43,326 nucleotides of DNA. Origin: an uncultured Mycoplasmatota bacterium. GTDB taxonomy: Bacteria > Bacillota_I > Bacilli_A > RF39 > UBA660. The translations under genes and the position numbers were made by a program. The DNA lies in contig UREA01000011.1 of NCBI GenBank assembly GCA_900546715.1, positions 1-43,326 on the forward strand, read 5' to 3'. Shown piece by piece: positions 33,929 through 43,322 of the stretch (positions are counted from its first letter, which is position 1; each line of letters begins with the position of its first letter). A model generated the notes under the pieces. It saw nothing but the letters and a program-made list of their open reading frames with translations, made no database searches and was not told the origin of the DNA.

Positions 33929-35233
33929 ATGAAAAAGTTGTTTATATTTTTATTACTAATTCCTATGATTGTAAATGCTGAAGAACGCATTGATTTTTTA
34001 GAAAACACTAGTATTTTTATCAATGAAAATGCTACTACTAAATTAAGTGATAACAACTATAGTACTTATATAACTTTAAATTCAGAAGATACAATAACTA
34101 TTGAAAATACTGAAATGTTTAATTATGTATATATTATTTATTATGTAGAAAGTATGACCGGTACTATAAATTATAATGATACATCTACTAAAGTTGGCGA
34201 AAATCAATTTTTACATGAATGTATTAAATTAGATGAAGAAACTAATAAAATAACTATTAATTATAATGATACTGTTAGAATAAAAGAAATATTTTTATTT
34301 AATGAAACATTACCTAATTGGGTACAAACTTGGAATAAACCATTAGATAATGCTGATATATTACTTTTTTCTACCCATAGTGATGATGAACACCTATTTT
34401 TTGCAGGTTTAATTCCTAGTATGATAGCTAGTGGCAAAAACATTCAAGTTGTTTATTTAACACACCATAATGATAATCCTAAAAGATTAGATGAACAACT
34501 AAATGGTTTGTGGGCGGTAGGTCTTCGTAACTATCCCGTTTTAGGGGCTTTCCCAGATGCTTATTCTGAATCACTAAATGGTGCTACCAACAACTTAGCA
34601 TACGCCGGATTTTCCCTTGATGATGTTATAACCTTTCAAATAGATATAATAAAAAGATTTAAACCATTAGTTATAGTTAATCATGATGAAGCTGGTGAAT
34701 ATAGTCATGGTCAACATATTTTAAATACTCATGCTCTAAAAGAAGCCCTAAATTTACTAGAAGATGAATGTAAACCCCAGAAAGTTTATCTTCATTTATA
34801 TGCAGAAAATCCTATTACTATGAATTATGATATTCCTCTGGAATACTATAATGGCATGACCGCATATGAAGTGTCAAAATTAGGATATGCCGAACATGAC
34901 TCTCAACAATATACTTGGTTTACTGATTGGCTCAAAGGAAAAAATAATGAATATACTAAAGCAACAGATATTAAAACTTATAGTCCAACTAAATTTGGTT
35001 TATATTATTCTAAAAATGGCAATTATGAAACTTTAGATAATGATTTATTTTACGATGTTGAAATAATTTCTAATGAAGAACCTATAGAAGATAATCAAAT
35101 TAACGAACCGGTTAAAGAAGAAATAGAGGAACCTACAAATAATGAAATAGACTATAAAATACCAATAATTATTGTTAGTAGTTTAATAGGGATTGCATTA
35201 ATAATTATTTTAGTTAAAGTATTGAAAAAATGA
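33929..35233 (+). CDS. Secreted PIG-L family deacetylase
   Basis: This 434-residue protein has a signal peptide (about 1-17). A ~115-residue beta domain leads into a PIG-L/LmbE deacetylase domain (about 135-330) with the zinc motif THSDDEH (about 151-157) and NHDEAGEYSHGQH (about 250-262). A linker rich in Glu/Pro/Asn leads to a C-terminal TM helix (about 410-431). It would deacetylate N-acetyl sugars on the outer surface. It is divergent from the NAGPA gene, 102 bp from its start, consistent with a shared glycan role. Confidence 0.85.
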   Translation: MKKLFIFLLLIPMIVNAEERIDFLENTSIFINENATTKLSDNNYSTYITLNSEDTITIENTEMFNYVYIIYYVESMTGTINYNDTSTKVGENQFLHECIKLDEETNKITINYNDTVRIKEIFLFNETLPNWVQTWNKPLDNADILLFSTHSDDEHLFFAGLIPSMIASGKNIQVVYLTHHNDNPKRLDEQLNGLWAVGLRNYPVLGAFPDAYSESLNGATNNLAYAGFSLDDVITFQIDIIKRFKPLVIVNHDEAGEYSHGQHILNTHALKEALNLLEDECKPQKVYLHLYAENPITMNYDIPLEYYNGMTAYEVSKLGYAEHDSQQYTWFTDWLKGKNNEYTKATDIKTYSPTKFGLYYSKNGNYETLDNDLFYDVEIISNEEPIEDNQINEPVKEEIEEPTNNEIDYKIPIIIVSSLIGIALIIILVKVLKK

Positions 35234-35262
35234 TTAGTTAAAAAATCAACTAATCATTTTCT
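35231..35262 (+). terminator. Terminator after the PIG-L gene
   Basis: TGATTAGTT (35231-35239, includes the stop TGA) pairs with AACTAATCA (35248-35256), then TTTTC. A second near-palindrome (35292-35302 with 35306-35316, 10 of 11 pairs) follows, close to the hsdR 3' end. Confidence 0.8.
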
Positions 35263-35321
35263 TTTATAAAACTTATCTAAATTCTTTAATATTTAACATA
35301 GCTGTGCTATATTAAACAGAA

Positions 35322-38300
35322 TTAAGCATATTTTAATTCAGCTTGTTTTATGACTTTTTCTACTGCCCCTTCCCTTTTAATAGGAGGATAATTATACTTT
35401 ATTAACAATCTTCTTATATTAACCCTTATATTTGCTCTAGCATCCTCTCTCTTAAATGCATCAAGTGTTAAATTTTTATTAATAATTTCTACAAGTTCTT
35501 TAGCAATTTGTACTAAAGTTTCATCTTTCATTAATTCTTTTATTTCAGGGTCATAACCTAAAGCATCAAAAAATGCTTTTTCTTCGGGTGATAAATTATA
35601 CTTATTTCCAGAAGTTAATTCTTCTTCTATTTCCTTTTTTAAATTTATCATTTCTTCTATGACATCTTCAATATTAAAAGCATCATTTCTATCATTATAC
35701 GCTTCTACAATTTTATTAAACCTATCAGAAAATTTTTCTTGCAATGATAAATTTACTTTACCTATTTCTTTAATTGTATTTTTTATAGCTTTAGATAAAA
35801 CTTCAGCAACAACATTTTTATCTTTTAATTTTTGTAGTTTTGAAAGCATTGAATCGCTTAGAATATCTAAACTATTACCTCCAGATAACTGTCCTAAATT
35901 TATTAGTTCATCATTTTGAATAGATTTTTCAAGCATTTCTCCAACAGTTTTATTAATTTCAGATACATCTAATTTATTATCATTGGAAATTTTGGAAATA
36001 AACGACCTTACTGAAATAATATACAATGATTTATCTTTATATTTTTTTTCTAATATTCCATTACAAATTGTATAAAGATTTTTAACATCTAAACTATGTT
36101 TCATAAATCTTTTTTTAGTATCTTCAGTAGATAAAATTAAATTTGCACCATCTTTAATTAAATTATATTTTCCAGTATTATCTAAATCATTAAAATTTTC
36201 GTATGTAAAGTCATTAAAAATGCCATCTATAATTTCAAGTTTATCTTTTAAAGTGTTAACAACTTCTGTACTATCAACTACTTGTTTTTGATCTCGTTTT
36301 GTATATGTTTTTAAAGCATCTAACAACCATGATTTTAACCCAATATAATCAACAATTAATCCCGCAGGTTTAGTTTTATAAACTCTATTTACTCTGGCAA
36401 TAGCTTGCATTAAATTGTGGGCTTTCATTGGTTTATCAATGTACATAACACCGAGTCTCGGAACATCAAAACCAGTAAGCCACATATCAACTACTATAGC
36501 AATTTTAAATTTTTCATCAGGATTATCTTTTTCATTTTTAAATCTGATTTCTAATTCTTTTTTATCACTTTTGGTCCCTATTGCTTTTTGCATTTCTTCT
36601 GAATCCTTATTACTTGGAGTTATAATCATTTTTACAACATCTTTATAATCGGGTCTTAATTCCAAGAATTTTTTATACATTGTATATGCAGATTTTCTAG
36701 AATATGCTACTACCATTGCATGATCCGCTACCATATCTTTTCTTTCTTCATAATGATTTATTATATCCTTAACTATTAACTCTAATCTGTCTGGATCTTC
36801 AATAACTTTAGAAATACGAGCCATCATTTGCTTAGATTTATTAATTGCATATTCATCTGCTGCTCCAGTTTCTTCAATTTCGTAATAGTAATTATCTATT
36901 TCATCTAATATTTTTTGATTAAGTCCAACTTTTGCCATTCTAGATTCATAAATAATAGGAACAGTCGAACCATCCATTATTGCTTGAGTCATATCATAAA
37001 CATCTATAACATCTCCAAATATTGCCGATGTAGATTTATCTTTAGTTTCTACTGGAGTACCAGTAAAGCCAATATATATTGCATTTGGAAGAGCATTATG
37101 CAAATATTTGGCAGTACCATATTTTTCTTCAGCAATATTCTTTTCATAATTTATTTTCATTACAGCTTCTACACCATAATGGCTTCTATGACACTCATCA
37201 ACTAAAACAATTATGTCATTTCTATCAGAAAAAAGCCCGCTCTCTTCTTCAAATTTTTGCAAAGTAGTAAAAAATATTCCTCCAGAAATTCTTCCGTTTA
37301 ATAATTCATCCAAATTTTCTCTTGATTCCGCCTGTTGGGGAGTTTGTTTTAAATAATAGCTACATTTAACAAAAGTTTCATATAATTGATTATCTAAATC
37401 ATTTCTATCTGTAACCACAACAATGGTTGGATTCTCTAAAAATTTAATCATATTTCCAGCATAAAATACCATACTAAATGATTTACCAGAACCTTGAGTA
37501 TGCCACAAAATACCGGCCTTACCAGTTCTATATCCGGTTGTTAAAGTTGAAGCCATGGCTTTTTTTACCCCAAAATATTGATGATATGCTGCAAGTATCT
37601 TATTATCGCCACTAAATAATATAAAATTTTGAATAATATCTAAAAACCTATCTTTTCTAAACATACCATAAAATAATGTTTCATGTGTTGGCATATTTTC
37701 ATGTACCAAATCATCAGCTTCTACTTTTTTCCAATCACTAAATCTAGAGTATGAACTAGTAATTGTACCAGCTTTAGCAGTTACTCCATCACTTATTACT
37801 AAAAATTGATTATATTTAAATAAGGATGGTATAGAAACTGTTCTATAACCAGTTAGTTGATTATAAGCATCTTCCAGTTTAACATCTTCATCTGTTGCGG
37901 TTTTTAATTCTATTACAACTAATGGTATACCGTTCACAAATATAATAATGTCTGGTCTTTTAGAATCAAATTCAGTTATTGCAAATTGATTAATTGCTTG
38001 AAAGTGATTTTTGTTTATATCTTCAAAATCAATAAGTTTTATATTTTTATATTGATATCCATCATTGGTTTTAATTTCAACAGGTACACCTTCTAATAAA
38101 TATTTAGTGAATAGCTTGTTATCTTCAGTTGGACTACCGTTGGATAGTGATTTAATTGTTTTTATTGCATCTTGAATTTGTGAATCATCAAATTCTTCAT
38201 TAATTGCTTTTAAATCAAGAAACAAGCTAAAATCCATAAAGACACTATGATAGTCTCTAATAATATCGTATCCACATAATCTTTCATAACCTAAATTTTC

Positions 38301-38354
38301 AAATATTTTCAAAGTCATATCTTCTAACTGATCTTCATTAAACATTTTAAACAC
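35322..38354 (-). CDS. hsdR: Type I restriction endonuclease subunit R
   Basis: This 1010-residue motor and nuclease subunit has the N-terminal PD-(D/E)xK nuclease (about 120-160: RPDIIIFVNGIPLVVIELK). The SF2 helicase follows: Walker A THGSGKS-like TQGSGKS (about 284-291), DECH in VLVDECHRSHYG (about 378), FTGTPV (about 425) and MWLTGFDVP (about 620). A C-terminal R-subunit domain follows. It is complete and of normal length. It is last in the hsd operon, 2 bp after the SieB-like gene. Confidence 0.95.
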   Translation of the reverse strand: MFKMFNEDQLEDMTLKIFENLGYERLCGYDIIRDYHSVFMDFSLFLDLKAINEEFDDSQIQDAIKTIKSLSNGSPTEDNKLFTKYLLEGVPVEIKTNDGYQYKNIKLIDFEDINKNHFQAINQFAITEFDSKRPDIIIFVNGIPLVVIELKTATDEDVKLEDAYNQLTGYRTVSIPSLFKYNQFLVISDGVTAKAGTITSSYSRFSDWKKVEADDLVHENMPTHETLFYGMFRKDRFLDIIQNFILFSGDNKILAAYHQYFGVKKAMASTLTTGYRTGKAGILWHTQGSGKSFSMVFYAGNMIKFLENPTIVVVTDRNDLDNQLYETFVKCSYYLKQTPQQAESRENLDELLNGRISGGIFFTTLQKFEEESGLFSDRNDIIVLVDECHRSHYGVEAVMKINYEKNIAEEKYGTAKYLHNALPNAIYIGFTGTPVETKDKSTSAIFGDVIDVYDMTQAIMDGSTVPIIYESRMAKVGLNQKILDEIDNYYYEIEETGAADEYAINKSKQMMARISKVIEDPDRLELIVKDIINHYEERKDMVADHAMVVAYSRKSAYTMYKKFLELRPDYKDVVKMIITPSNKDSEEMQKAIGTKSDKKELEIRFKNEKDNPDEKFKIAIVVDMWLTGFDVPRLGVMYIDKPMKAHNLMQAIARVNRVYKTKPAGLIVDYIGLKSWLLDALKTYTKRDQKQVVDSTEVVNTLKDKLEIIDGIFNDFTYENFNDLDNTGKYNLIKDGANLILSTEDTKKRFMKHSLDVKNLYTICNGILEKKYKDKSLYIISVRSFISKISNDNKLDVSEINKTVGEMLEKSIQNDELINLGQLSGGNSLDILSDSMLSKLQKLKDKNVVAEVLSKAIKNTIKEIGKVNLSLQEKFSDRFNKIVEAYNDRNDAFNIEDVIEEMINLKKEIEEELTSGNKYNLSPEEKAFFDALGYDPEIKELMKDETLVQIAKELVEIINKNLTLDAFKREDARANIRVNIRRLLIKYNYPPIKREGAVEKVIKQAELKYA

Positions 38355-38356
38355 TC

Positions 38357-38953
38357 CTACATATAATTATTATAATCATAATCTCTATTATTAAAAATTT
38401 CTTTATCACATTTTACGCTTTTTGAATACCAAATAATTGTACAATCATTTTTTAACTCTTCTATATAAATTTCATGGTTATCAATTGCTCTAACTATTTC
38501 ATTATACGCCCACTCATTTAATGTGAACGGAAGAAAAAATGAAGTTGCTACTTTTGCGGCCTGAAAAATAATATATTTTGATTTTAAAATCTGATATTCC
38601 CCTTCTTGTATATTAAAATACGAAGTTTGATTCACTTCAAGATTTTTATTATTATATTTGAAATAGTGTGCTAATAAAATATCAATTTGTGAATTGGAAA
38701 GATTTTTTAATTCTTTAATATATTTTTTTAAAACATTCTTTTTGTTAACAGTTTTTATAATTCTTTCAATAATGTCATCTAATAAAAAAATAATGGACAA
38801 TATGAATATAACATTTACAATATTGTTAATTATTGTACTTTGAGAATTTAACAACACAAATTTATACAGTGAAATGCCTACAAAAAATGATATTTTAAAA
38901 CTTATTTTTTTAAAATATAATAAAAAATCTTTAAAATTGAAACTAACATTCAC
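38357..38953 (-). CDS. SieB-like membrane protein in the hsd operon
   Basis: This 198-residue protein has two membrane helices (about 16-34 and 42-60) and a cytosolic domain: LSNSQIDILLAHYF, a middle SKYIIF/AAKV strand region, then FLPFTLNEWAYNEIVRAI. This is the layout and pattern of superinfection-exclusion protein B and related proteins, in which an LSxxExxIL helix leads a small winged domain. In the family it gives phage exclusion. Assignment is by eye and moderate. It lies 37 bp after hsdS and 2 bp before hsdR, so it is expressed with the R-M system. Confidence 0.6.
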   Translation of the reverse strand: MNVSFNFKDFLLYFKKISFKISFFVGISLYKFVLLNSQSTIINNIVNVIFILSIIFLLDDIIERIIKTVNKKNVLKKYIKELKNLSNSQIDILLAHYFKYNNKNLEVNQTSYFNIQEGEYQILKSKYIIFQAAKVATSFFLPFTLNEWAYNEIVRAIDNHEIYIEELKNDCTIIWYSKSVKCDKEIFNNRDYDYNNYM

Positions 38954-38990
38954 TTTTTACACCTCCTCTTACAAATCACAATTTGTATAA

Positions 38991-39575
38991 TTAAATTTCT
39001 ATATTATCTAAATCAATTTCCCCATTCATTAATTTTGGTAATAATGTATCTCTTAATTCTAATAATTTTTTATTTTCCTTTGTATTTTCACCTATCATTT
39101 TAAATAATGGTTCAACTAAAATATTATAATTAAAAACTTCATCCATATTTAATTCGTCTATAGGCATATCAGTAATATGCTGTGGATAAATATGTGGTTG
39201 AGCTGAACCTGTTTGTGCATCAAATATTTCATCTTGTCTTGTTTTTAATACTATATACCAAAAATAGACATTTTGAGTAATAGTATCATCAATATATGAA
39301 CAATCTGAAGCCCATACTGGTATTGCCCATAAATTAACATATCCAGCATTTGCCCCGGATGCAGAAATAGTAATTACTGGCGAGTGTGTATTAAACTGAT
39401 TATGGTATACTGAAGGTTCAATTCCACCAGCAACTACTGGTATATTTCCATTTATAGCATCTCTAGTTAATAAATTTTTTCCCCTTTTAGGAATTAAATA
39501 TGTTCCAATGGTCTTATCACCTTGTTCAATACCACAAAATTTATTTTTATATAATGCAACTGCCTCTTCATACAA
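38991..39575 (-). pseudogene. hsdS: HsdS second half (TRD2), cut off by insertion
   Basis: This is the second target-recognition half of a type I specificity subunit: GTYLIPKRGKNLL..., GSAQPHIYPQHITD, then a C-terminal coiled coil ENKKLLELRDTLLPKLMNGE. The frame starts only at a TTG with no ribosome-binding site, directly after a 38-bp insertion, and the first internal Met is far in. It reads as the continuation of the 39596-40150 frame (NNEINNNL then YEEAVALYKN). Removing 38 bp fuses both halves to 373 residues. As it stands it is probably little translated. Confidence 0.85.
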
Positions 39576-39623
39576 ATTATTATTTTATTTATTAACTATA
39601 TTATATAACACAAATTATTATTT
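39572..39623. repeat. 14-bp direct repeats bounding a 38-bp insertion in hsdS
   Basis: ACAAATTATTATTT occurs at 39572-39585 and 39610-39623 with a 24-bp AT-rich unique stretch between. One repeat plus the spacer equals 38 bp, which is not a multiple of three, so it breaks hsdS. Recombination between repeats would restore the frame. Confidence 0.85.
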
Positions 39624-40150
39624 ATCTCATTATTTAATTCTATTTTTCTATCTATATCATACAATATTTTAACTATTTTCTCTTGAATTTCTAATTCTTT
39701 TGGAATGGATATAACTACATTTTTCATTACATTTCCTGAAATTTCTTTAAAAGTAGATCCACTTCCTTTAGAAACCAAATAATCTTTATTATACTTTAAA
39801 AGATAATATAAAAATTTATAATCAATACTTTCGTTTGGTATAATAGATTTAAATCCTTGATTCGTACACAATTCATTTTCTGCAATAGCAACATATCCAA
39901 TAGGAGCACGAGAAGAAAATAAAACACTGTTTTTAGGTAACATTTTAGTTGAACAGCTCTTAAATCCTACATCGGTTATATTTCTTTCGCCTCTTGATAT
40001 AAAAACTTTATTATATCCTGCCAAATCTTTTGGAGTTATCCAGGCAATATTCCCATCATAATTAGCTGGATTTTTTGTCGAAGGTGTTGCTCCACCTACA
40101 ATTTCTCCTAAATCCGAAATTTTTACATCAATAAATTCTATTTTTCTCAT
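39596..40150 (-). CDS. hsdS: HsdS first half (TRD1 and central coiled coil)
   Basis: This 184-residue specificity-subunit half has TRD1 (about 8-145: DLGEIVGGATPSTKNPANY, then WITPKDLA). The central conserved helix follows (EIQEKIVKILYDIDRKIELN, about 152-171) and ends NNNLCYII at a premature stop. In intact HsdS a second TRD follows. Half-length HsdS can dimerise into an active, palindrome-recognising subunit in some systems (EcoR124-type), so a functional half is possible. It begins 24 bp after the recombinase gene. Confidence 0.85.
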   Translation of the reverse strand: MRKIEFIDVKISDLGEIVGGATPSTKNPANYDGNIAWITPKDLAGYNKVFISRGERNITDVGFKSCSTKMLPKNSVLFSSRAPIGYVAIAENELCTNQGFKSIIPNESIDYKFLYYLLKYNKDYLVSKGSGSTFKEISGNVMKNVVISIPKELEIQEKIVKILYDIDRKIELNNEINNNLCYII

Positions 40151-40174
40151 ATCTACTCCCTTATAAATCCTAAA

Positions 40175-41173
40175 TTAAGCTATAAACTTTCTATGAGATG
40201 TTTTAACATTATTTTGATTTACTAAAGCATAATGCATTGTTGTTTCAATTTTTACATGTCCCAATAATTTTTGAACTTGTTCAACAGGCATTCCTTTATC
40301 TATTGCCATTGTTGCTAAAGTTCTTCTAAATTTATGAGGATAAACTTTATTAATATTAGTATTTATTCCTAAATTTCTTACTATTAATTCCACTCCAGAA
40401 ATCGACAATCTTTGATGTGGTTCTCTCATAGAAACAAATAATGCATTATTGTTATCGTTCCTTTTAGAAATATATTCTTTCAAATGCAATTTAGTTTTGG
40501 CATCAAAATAAACTTCTCTTTCTTTATTACCTTTTCCTAAAACTATGCACGACCTATCTTCAAAGTTTATATCGCTTTTATTCAAATTTACTAATTCTCC
40601 AACTCTCATACCTGTTGAAATTAGTAATTCAATTAAACACAAATCTCTTATATTTTCACATTCATCCCTTAACCTTTCTATATTTTCATCTGTTAAAACC
40701 TCTTTAACAATTGTTGCTGTTTTAATTTTATGAATCCTTCTAACAGGACTTTTAACTATATAATCCTCATCTTCTAACCAAGAAAAGAATGAAGATAACA
40801 CTCTTCTTATATTATCTATCGTTGTTGAACCACAAGAACTATTTTCTTTATAATTTGATAAATAGATTCTTATTTCCTCAGTTGATATTTGCTTTATACT
40901 CTTATCGAAATTGTCACTAAATTTATCAACAATTTCTTTATAGTATTTTATTGTTCTTTCAGAACAACCTTCAACTTGTTTTGAAGAAATAAATGAATCA
41001 ATCATTTTCTTATTTTCATTTAATTCTTCTTGATGTTTTACCTCATCCGTCTTAATAATAAATTCTACTTTTTCAAAATTTACTATTAAACTCTCCTTTA
41101 ATTTGTTTAATTGATAATCTGTAAGACTATCTTCCATATCTTTTGTAATACTTAGTATTACATCTGCCTTCAT
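40175..41173 (-). CDS. Tyrosine recombinase of the hsd locus
   Basis: This 332-residue XerC/D-like recombinase has a core-binding domain (about 55-155). The catalytic domain shows Arg in STGMRVGEL (about 192), Lys in LGKGNKER (about 217), HxxR in HKFRRTL (about 282), GHVK (about 307) and Tyr in TMHYAL (about 316). The N-terminal ~55 residues are extra. It is between hsdM and hsdS, the position of recombinases that shuffle specificity genes in phase-variable type I systems. No silent hsdS copy is visible in the window. Confidence 0.9.
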   Translation of the reverse strand: MKADVILSITKDMEDSLTDYQLNKLKESLIVNFEKVEFIIKTDEVKHQEELNENKKMIDSFISSKQVEGCSERTIKYYKEIVDKFSDNFDKSIKQISTEEIRIYLSNYKENSSCGSTTIDNIRRVLSSFFSWLEDEDYIVKSPVRRIHKIKTATIVKEVLTDENIERLRDECENIRDLCLIELLISTGMRVGELVNLNKSDINFEDRSCIVLGKGNKEREVYFDAKTKLHLKEYISKRNDNNNALFVSMREPHQRLSISGVELIVRNLGINTNINKVYPHKFRRTLATMAIDKGMPVEQVQKLLGHVKIETTMHYALVNQNNVKTSHRKFIA

Positions 41174-41222
41174 AATAATTCCCCCTTCAAAGACAGGATT
41201 ATTATATCATAAGGAAAATAAT

Positions 41223-42719
41223 TTACAACTCATAGCCTATTGCTTTTAAATTTTTTCTTATTTCATCTTCTAATTTATGAGATTCTTCAAATTGTTTAGA
41301 TAATTCTGAAGTTAATTGTTTCATTTTTTCTTCAAAAGGTATACCGTCATCCAAAGTATCTTCTACCCCAACATATCTTCCTGGAGTCAAAACATAATCA
41401 TTTGAACTTATTTCTTCAGTATTAGCTGAATAACAAAAGCCTTTTATGTTATCATAATTTTCACCATTTTGATAATTATGATAGGTATCAGCTATTTTTT
41501 TAATATCCGAATCTGATAATTCTCGCAATCTTCTTGTAACCATTGTTCCTAAATTTGTTGCATTTATAAATAAAGTTTTGTTCTTTTGTTTCTTGTTTCT
41601 ATTTAATATCCATATAGAACAAGGTACTGTTACTGTATAAAATAAATTTGTTGGCATAGATATTATACAATCAACTAAGTCATCATTTATAATTTCTTTT
41701 CTGATTTTACCTTCATCTCCACCAGCTGATAATGAACCATTAGCTAATATACAAGTCATCTTACCAGTTTGAGTCAATTTTGATATCATATGTTGCAACC
41801 ATGCATAATTCGCATTATTTTTTGGAGGAAGACCATATTTCCATCTTCTATCATTTTCAACTTTATCCCTATCCCATTTCATATTAAATGGTGGATTAGC
41901 AAGTATAAAATCTGCTTTTAAATCCTTATGTAAATCTTCCGTAAAAGTATCTGCAGCATATTTTCCTAAATCACCATACATAGATCTTATAGCTAAATTC
42001 ATTTTAGCAAGTCGCCATGTAGTTGGATTCTTTTCTTGCCCATAAATTCCAATATTATAAGGATTGCCTTGATGGTCATTTACAAACTTCATGGATTGAA
42101 CGAACATACCTCCAGAACCACAAGCTGGGTCATATACTTTACCTTGAAATGGTTCTATGCATTCAACCATTGTCCTAACTAAACAAGCCGGAGTATAAAA
42201 TTCTCCACCCTTTTGCAATTCATTTTTAGCAAATTGGCCTAAGAAATATTCATAAATCCTCCCTAAAATATCTTTTTGTTTAGCATCTTCTGTACCTATT
42301 TTAATATTTGTAAACAAATCTATTAATTCTCCCAAATTAACATTTCGCATTGTTGGAGAGTTATAATCTTTAGGCAATACATTTTTTAATGAAGTATTTT
42401 CTCTTTCAATTGATGTTAGGGCATCATCTATTATTTCACCAATATTTGAATCTTTTGAATGTTTTACTAAATATTCCCATCTAGCATTCTTTGGAACATA
42501 AAATATATTTTCGGCAATGTAACAATCTCTTTCTTCTTCTAGACCTTCTCCTTCTTTTACTAAACTATTGTATTTATCTTCAAAAGAATCTGATATATAT
42601 TTCAAAAAAATTAATCCTAAAACTATAAATTTATAATCAGATACTGATACAGCACCACGCATTTCATCAGCTGCACTCCAAAGCTTAGTTTCTAATTCCT
42701 TTAGTTCTTTCTCACTCAT
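41223..42719 (-). CDS. hsdM: Type I methyltransferase subunit M
   Basis: This 498-residue N6-adenine methylase has the N-terminal HsdM helical domain (about 5-130, KLWSAADEMRGAVSVSDYKF). The SAM site is in DPACGSGGMF (about 199), the catalytic NPPF is in ILANPPFNMKWD (about 276), and a C-terminal coiled coil that meets HsdS follows. It is complete. It is the first gene of the hsd operon and diverges from the secreted protein gene at 42884. Confidence 0.96.
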   Translation of the reverse strand: MSEKELKELETKLWSAADEMRGAVSVSDYKFIVLGLIFLKYISDSFEDKYNSLVKEGEGLEEERDCYIAENIFYVPKNARWEYLVKHSKDSNIGEIIDDALTSIERENTSLKNVLPKDYNSPTMRNVNLGELIDLFTNIKIGTEDAKQKDILGRIYEYFLGQFAKNELQKGGEFYTPACLVRTMVECIEPFQGKVYDPACGSGGMFVQSMKFVNDHQGNPYNIGIYGQEKNPTTWRLAKMNLAIRSMYGDLGKYAADTFTEDLHKDLKADFILANPPFNMKWDRDKVENDRRWKYGLPPKNNANYAWLQHMISKLTQTGKMTCILANGSLSAGGDEGKIRKEIINDDLVDCIISMPTNLFYTVTVPCSIWILNRNKKQKNKTLFINATNLGTMVTRRLRELSDSDIKKIADTYHNYQNGENYDNIKGFCYSANTEEISSNDYVLTPGRYVGVEDTLDDGIPFEEKMKQLTSELSKQFEESHKLEDEIRKNLKAIGYEL

Positions 42720-42883
42720 TACTTTATCACTTCCTTAAACTTTTCCAATTCCATTATAGCATGAAAATTGATAATTCTCTACTATTTTACTTTCATAAAA
42801 TACTATCAATTTAAAATATAATATTGATTCTATGGAATTAAAGATTTATAATAAACTTAATAAAACATAGGAGCTGTTAGAAG

Positions 42884-43273
42884 ATGAAGTTTATTAAGTA
42901 TTTTGGAATTATATTATTAATGTTCTTTTGGGCAATACCATATACCAACGCTAGTCAAGGATGTTGTTCTTGGCATGGTGGTATTTCAAATTGTGGAGCA
43001 AATGGTTATTATATTTGTAATGATGGAACACAAAGTCCAAGTTGTAGATGCACAATGCAAGAAACAACAGAAGATTCTTGTAATTATAACGAATATATAA
43101 GCCAAATTAATGTTTTAAATTATGAAAAAGATACATTAGAACAAGAACTCAATGATTTAAACAAAGAAAATCAAGAATTGAATACTAGTAAAAACAATTA
43201 TCAGACTCTGTTTATTGTATCTGTTATTATTTTTGTTATTTACTACTATGGTAGTGTAAGAAATTCTGTGTAA
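42884..43273 (+). CDS. Secreted Cys-rich protein with C-terminal membrane helix
   Basis: This 129-residue protein has a signal peptide (about 1-23), then a Cys-rich motif QGCCSWHGGISNC...CNDGTQSPSCRC (about 25-55). The CCSWHGG...C pattern is known from short extracellular modules but has no firm function. A Glu/Asn coiled coil (about 68-100) and a C-terminal TM helix (about 108-123) follow. A terminator lies 19 bp after the stop. Its role near the R-M locus is unknown. Confidence 0.7.
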   Translation: MKFIKYFGIILLMFFWAIPYTNASQGCCSWHGGISNCGANGYYICNDGTQSPSCRCTMQETTEDSCNYNEYISQINVLNYEKDTLEQELNDLNKENQELNTSKNNYQTLFIVSVIIFVIYYYGSVRNSV

Positions 43274-43291
43274 ATGAGAATTCTCTCTTGT

Positions 43292-43322
43292 AAGGAATCT
43301 TTAAAATAGAGATTCCTTTTGT
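43292..43322 (+). terminator. Terminator after the Cys-rich protein gene
   Basis: AAGGAATCT (43292-43300) pairs with AGATTCCTT (43310-43318), followed by TT. Confidence 0.85.

Noticed and set aside
35292..35316. Near-palindrome as hsdR terminator
   Set aside because: 10 of 11 pairs but no T-run follows on the minus strand; kept only as a note with the adjacent terminator.
36915..37267. Plus-strand ORFs inside hsdR
   Set aside because: Low-complexity shadow frames opposite helicase motifs, with no ribosome-binding site.
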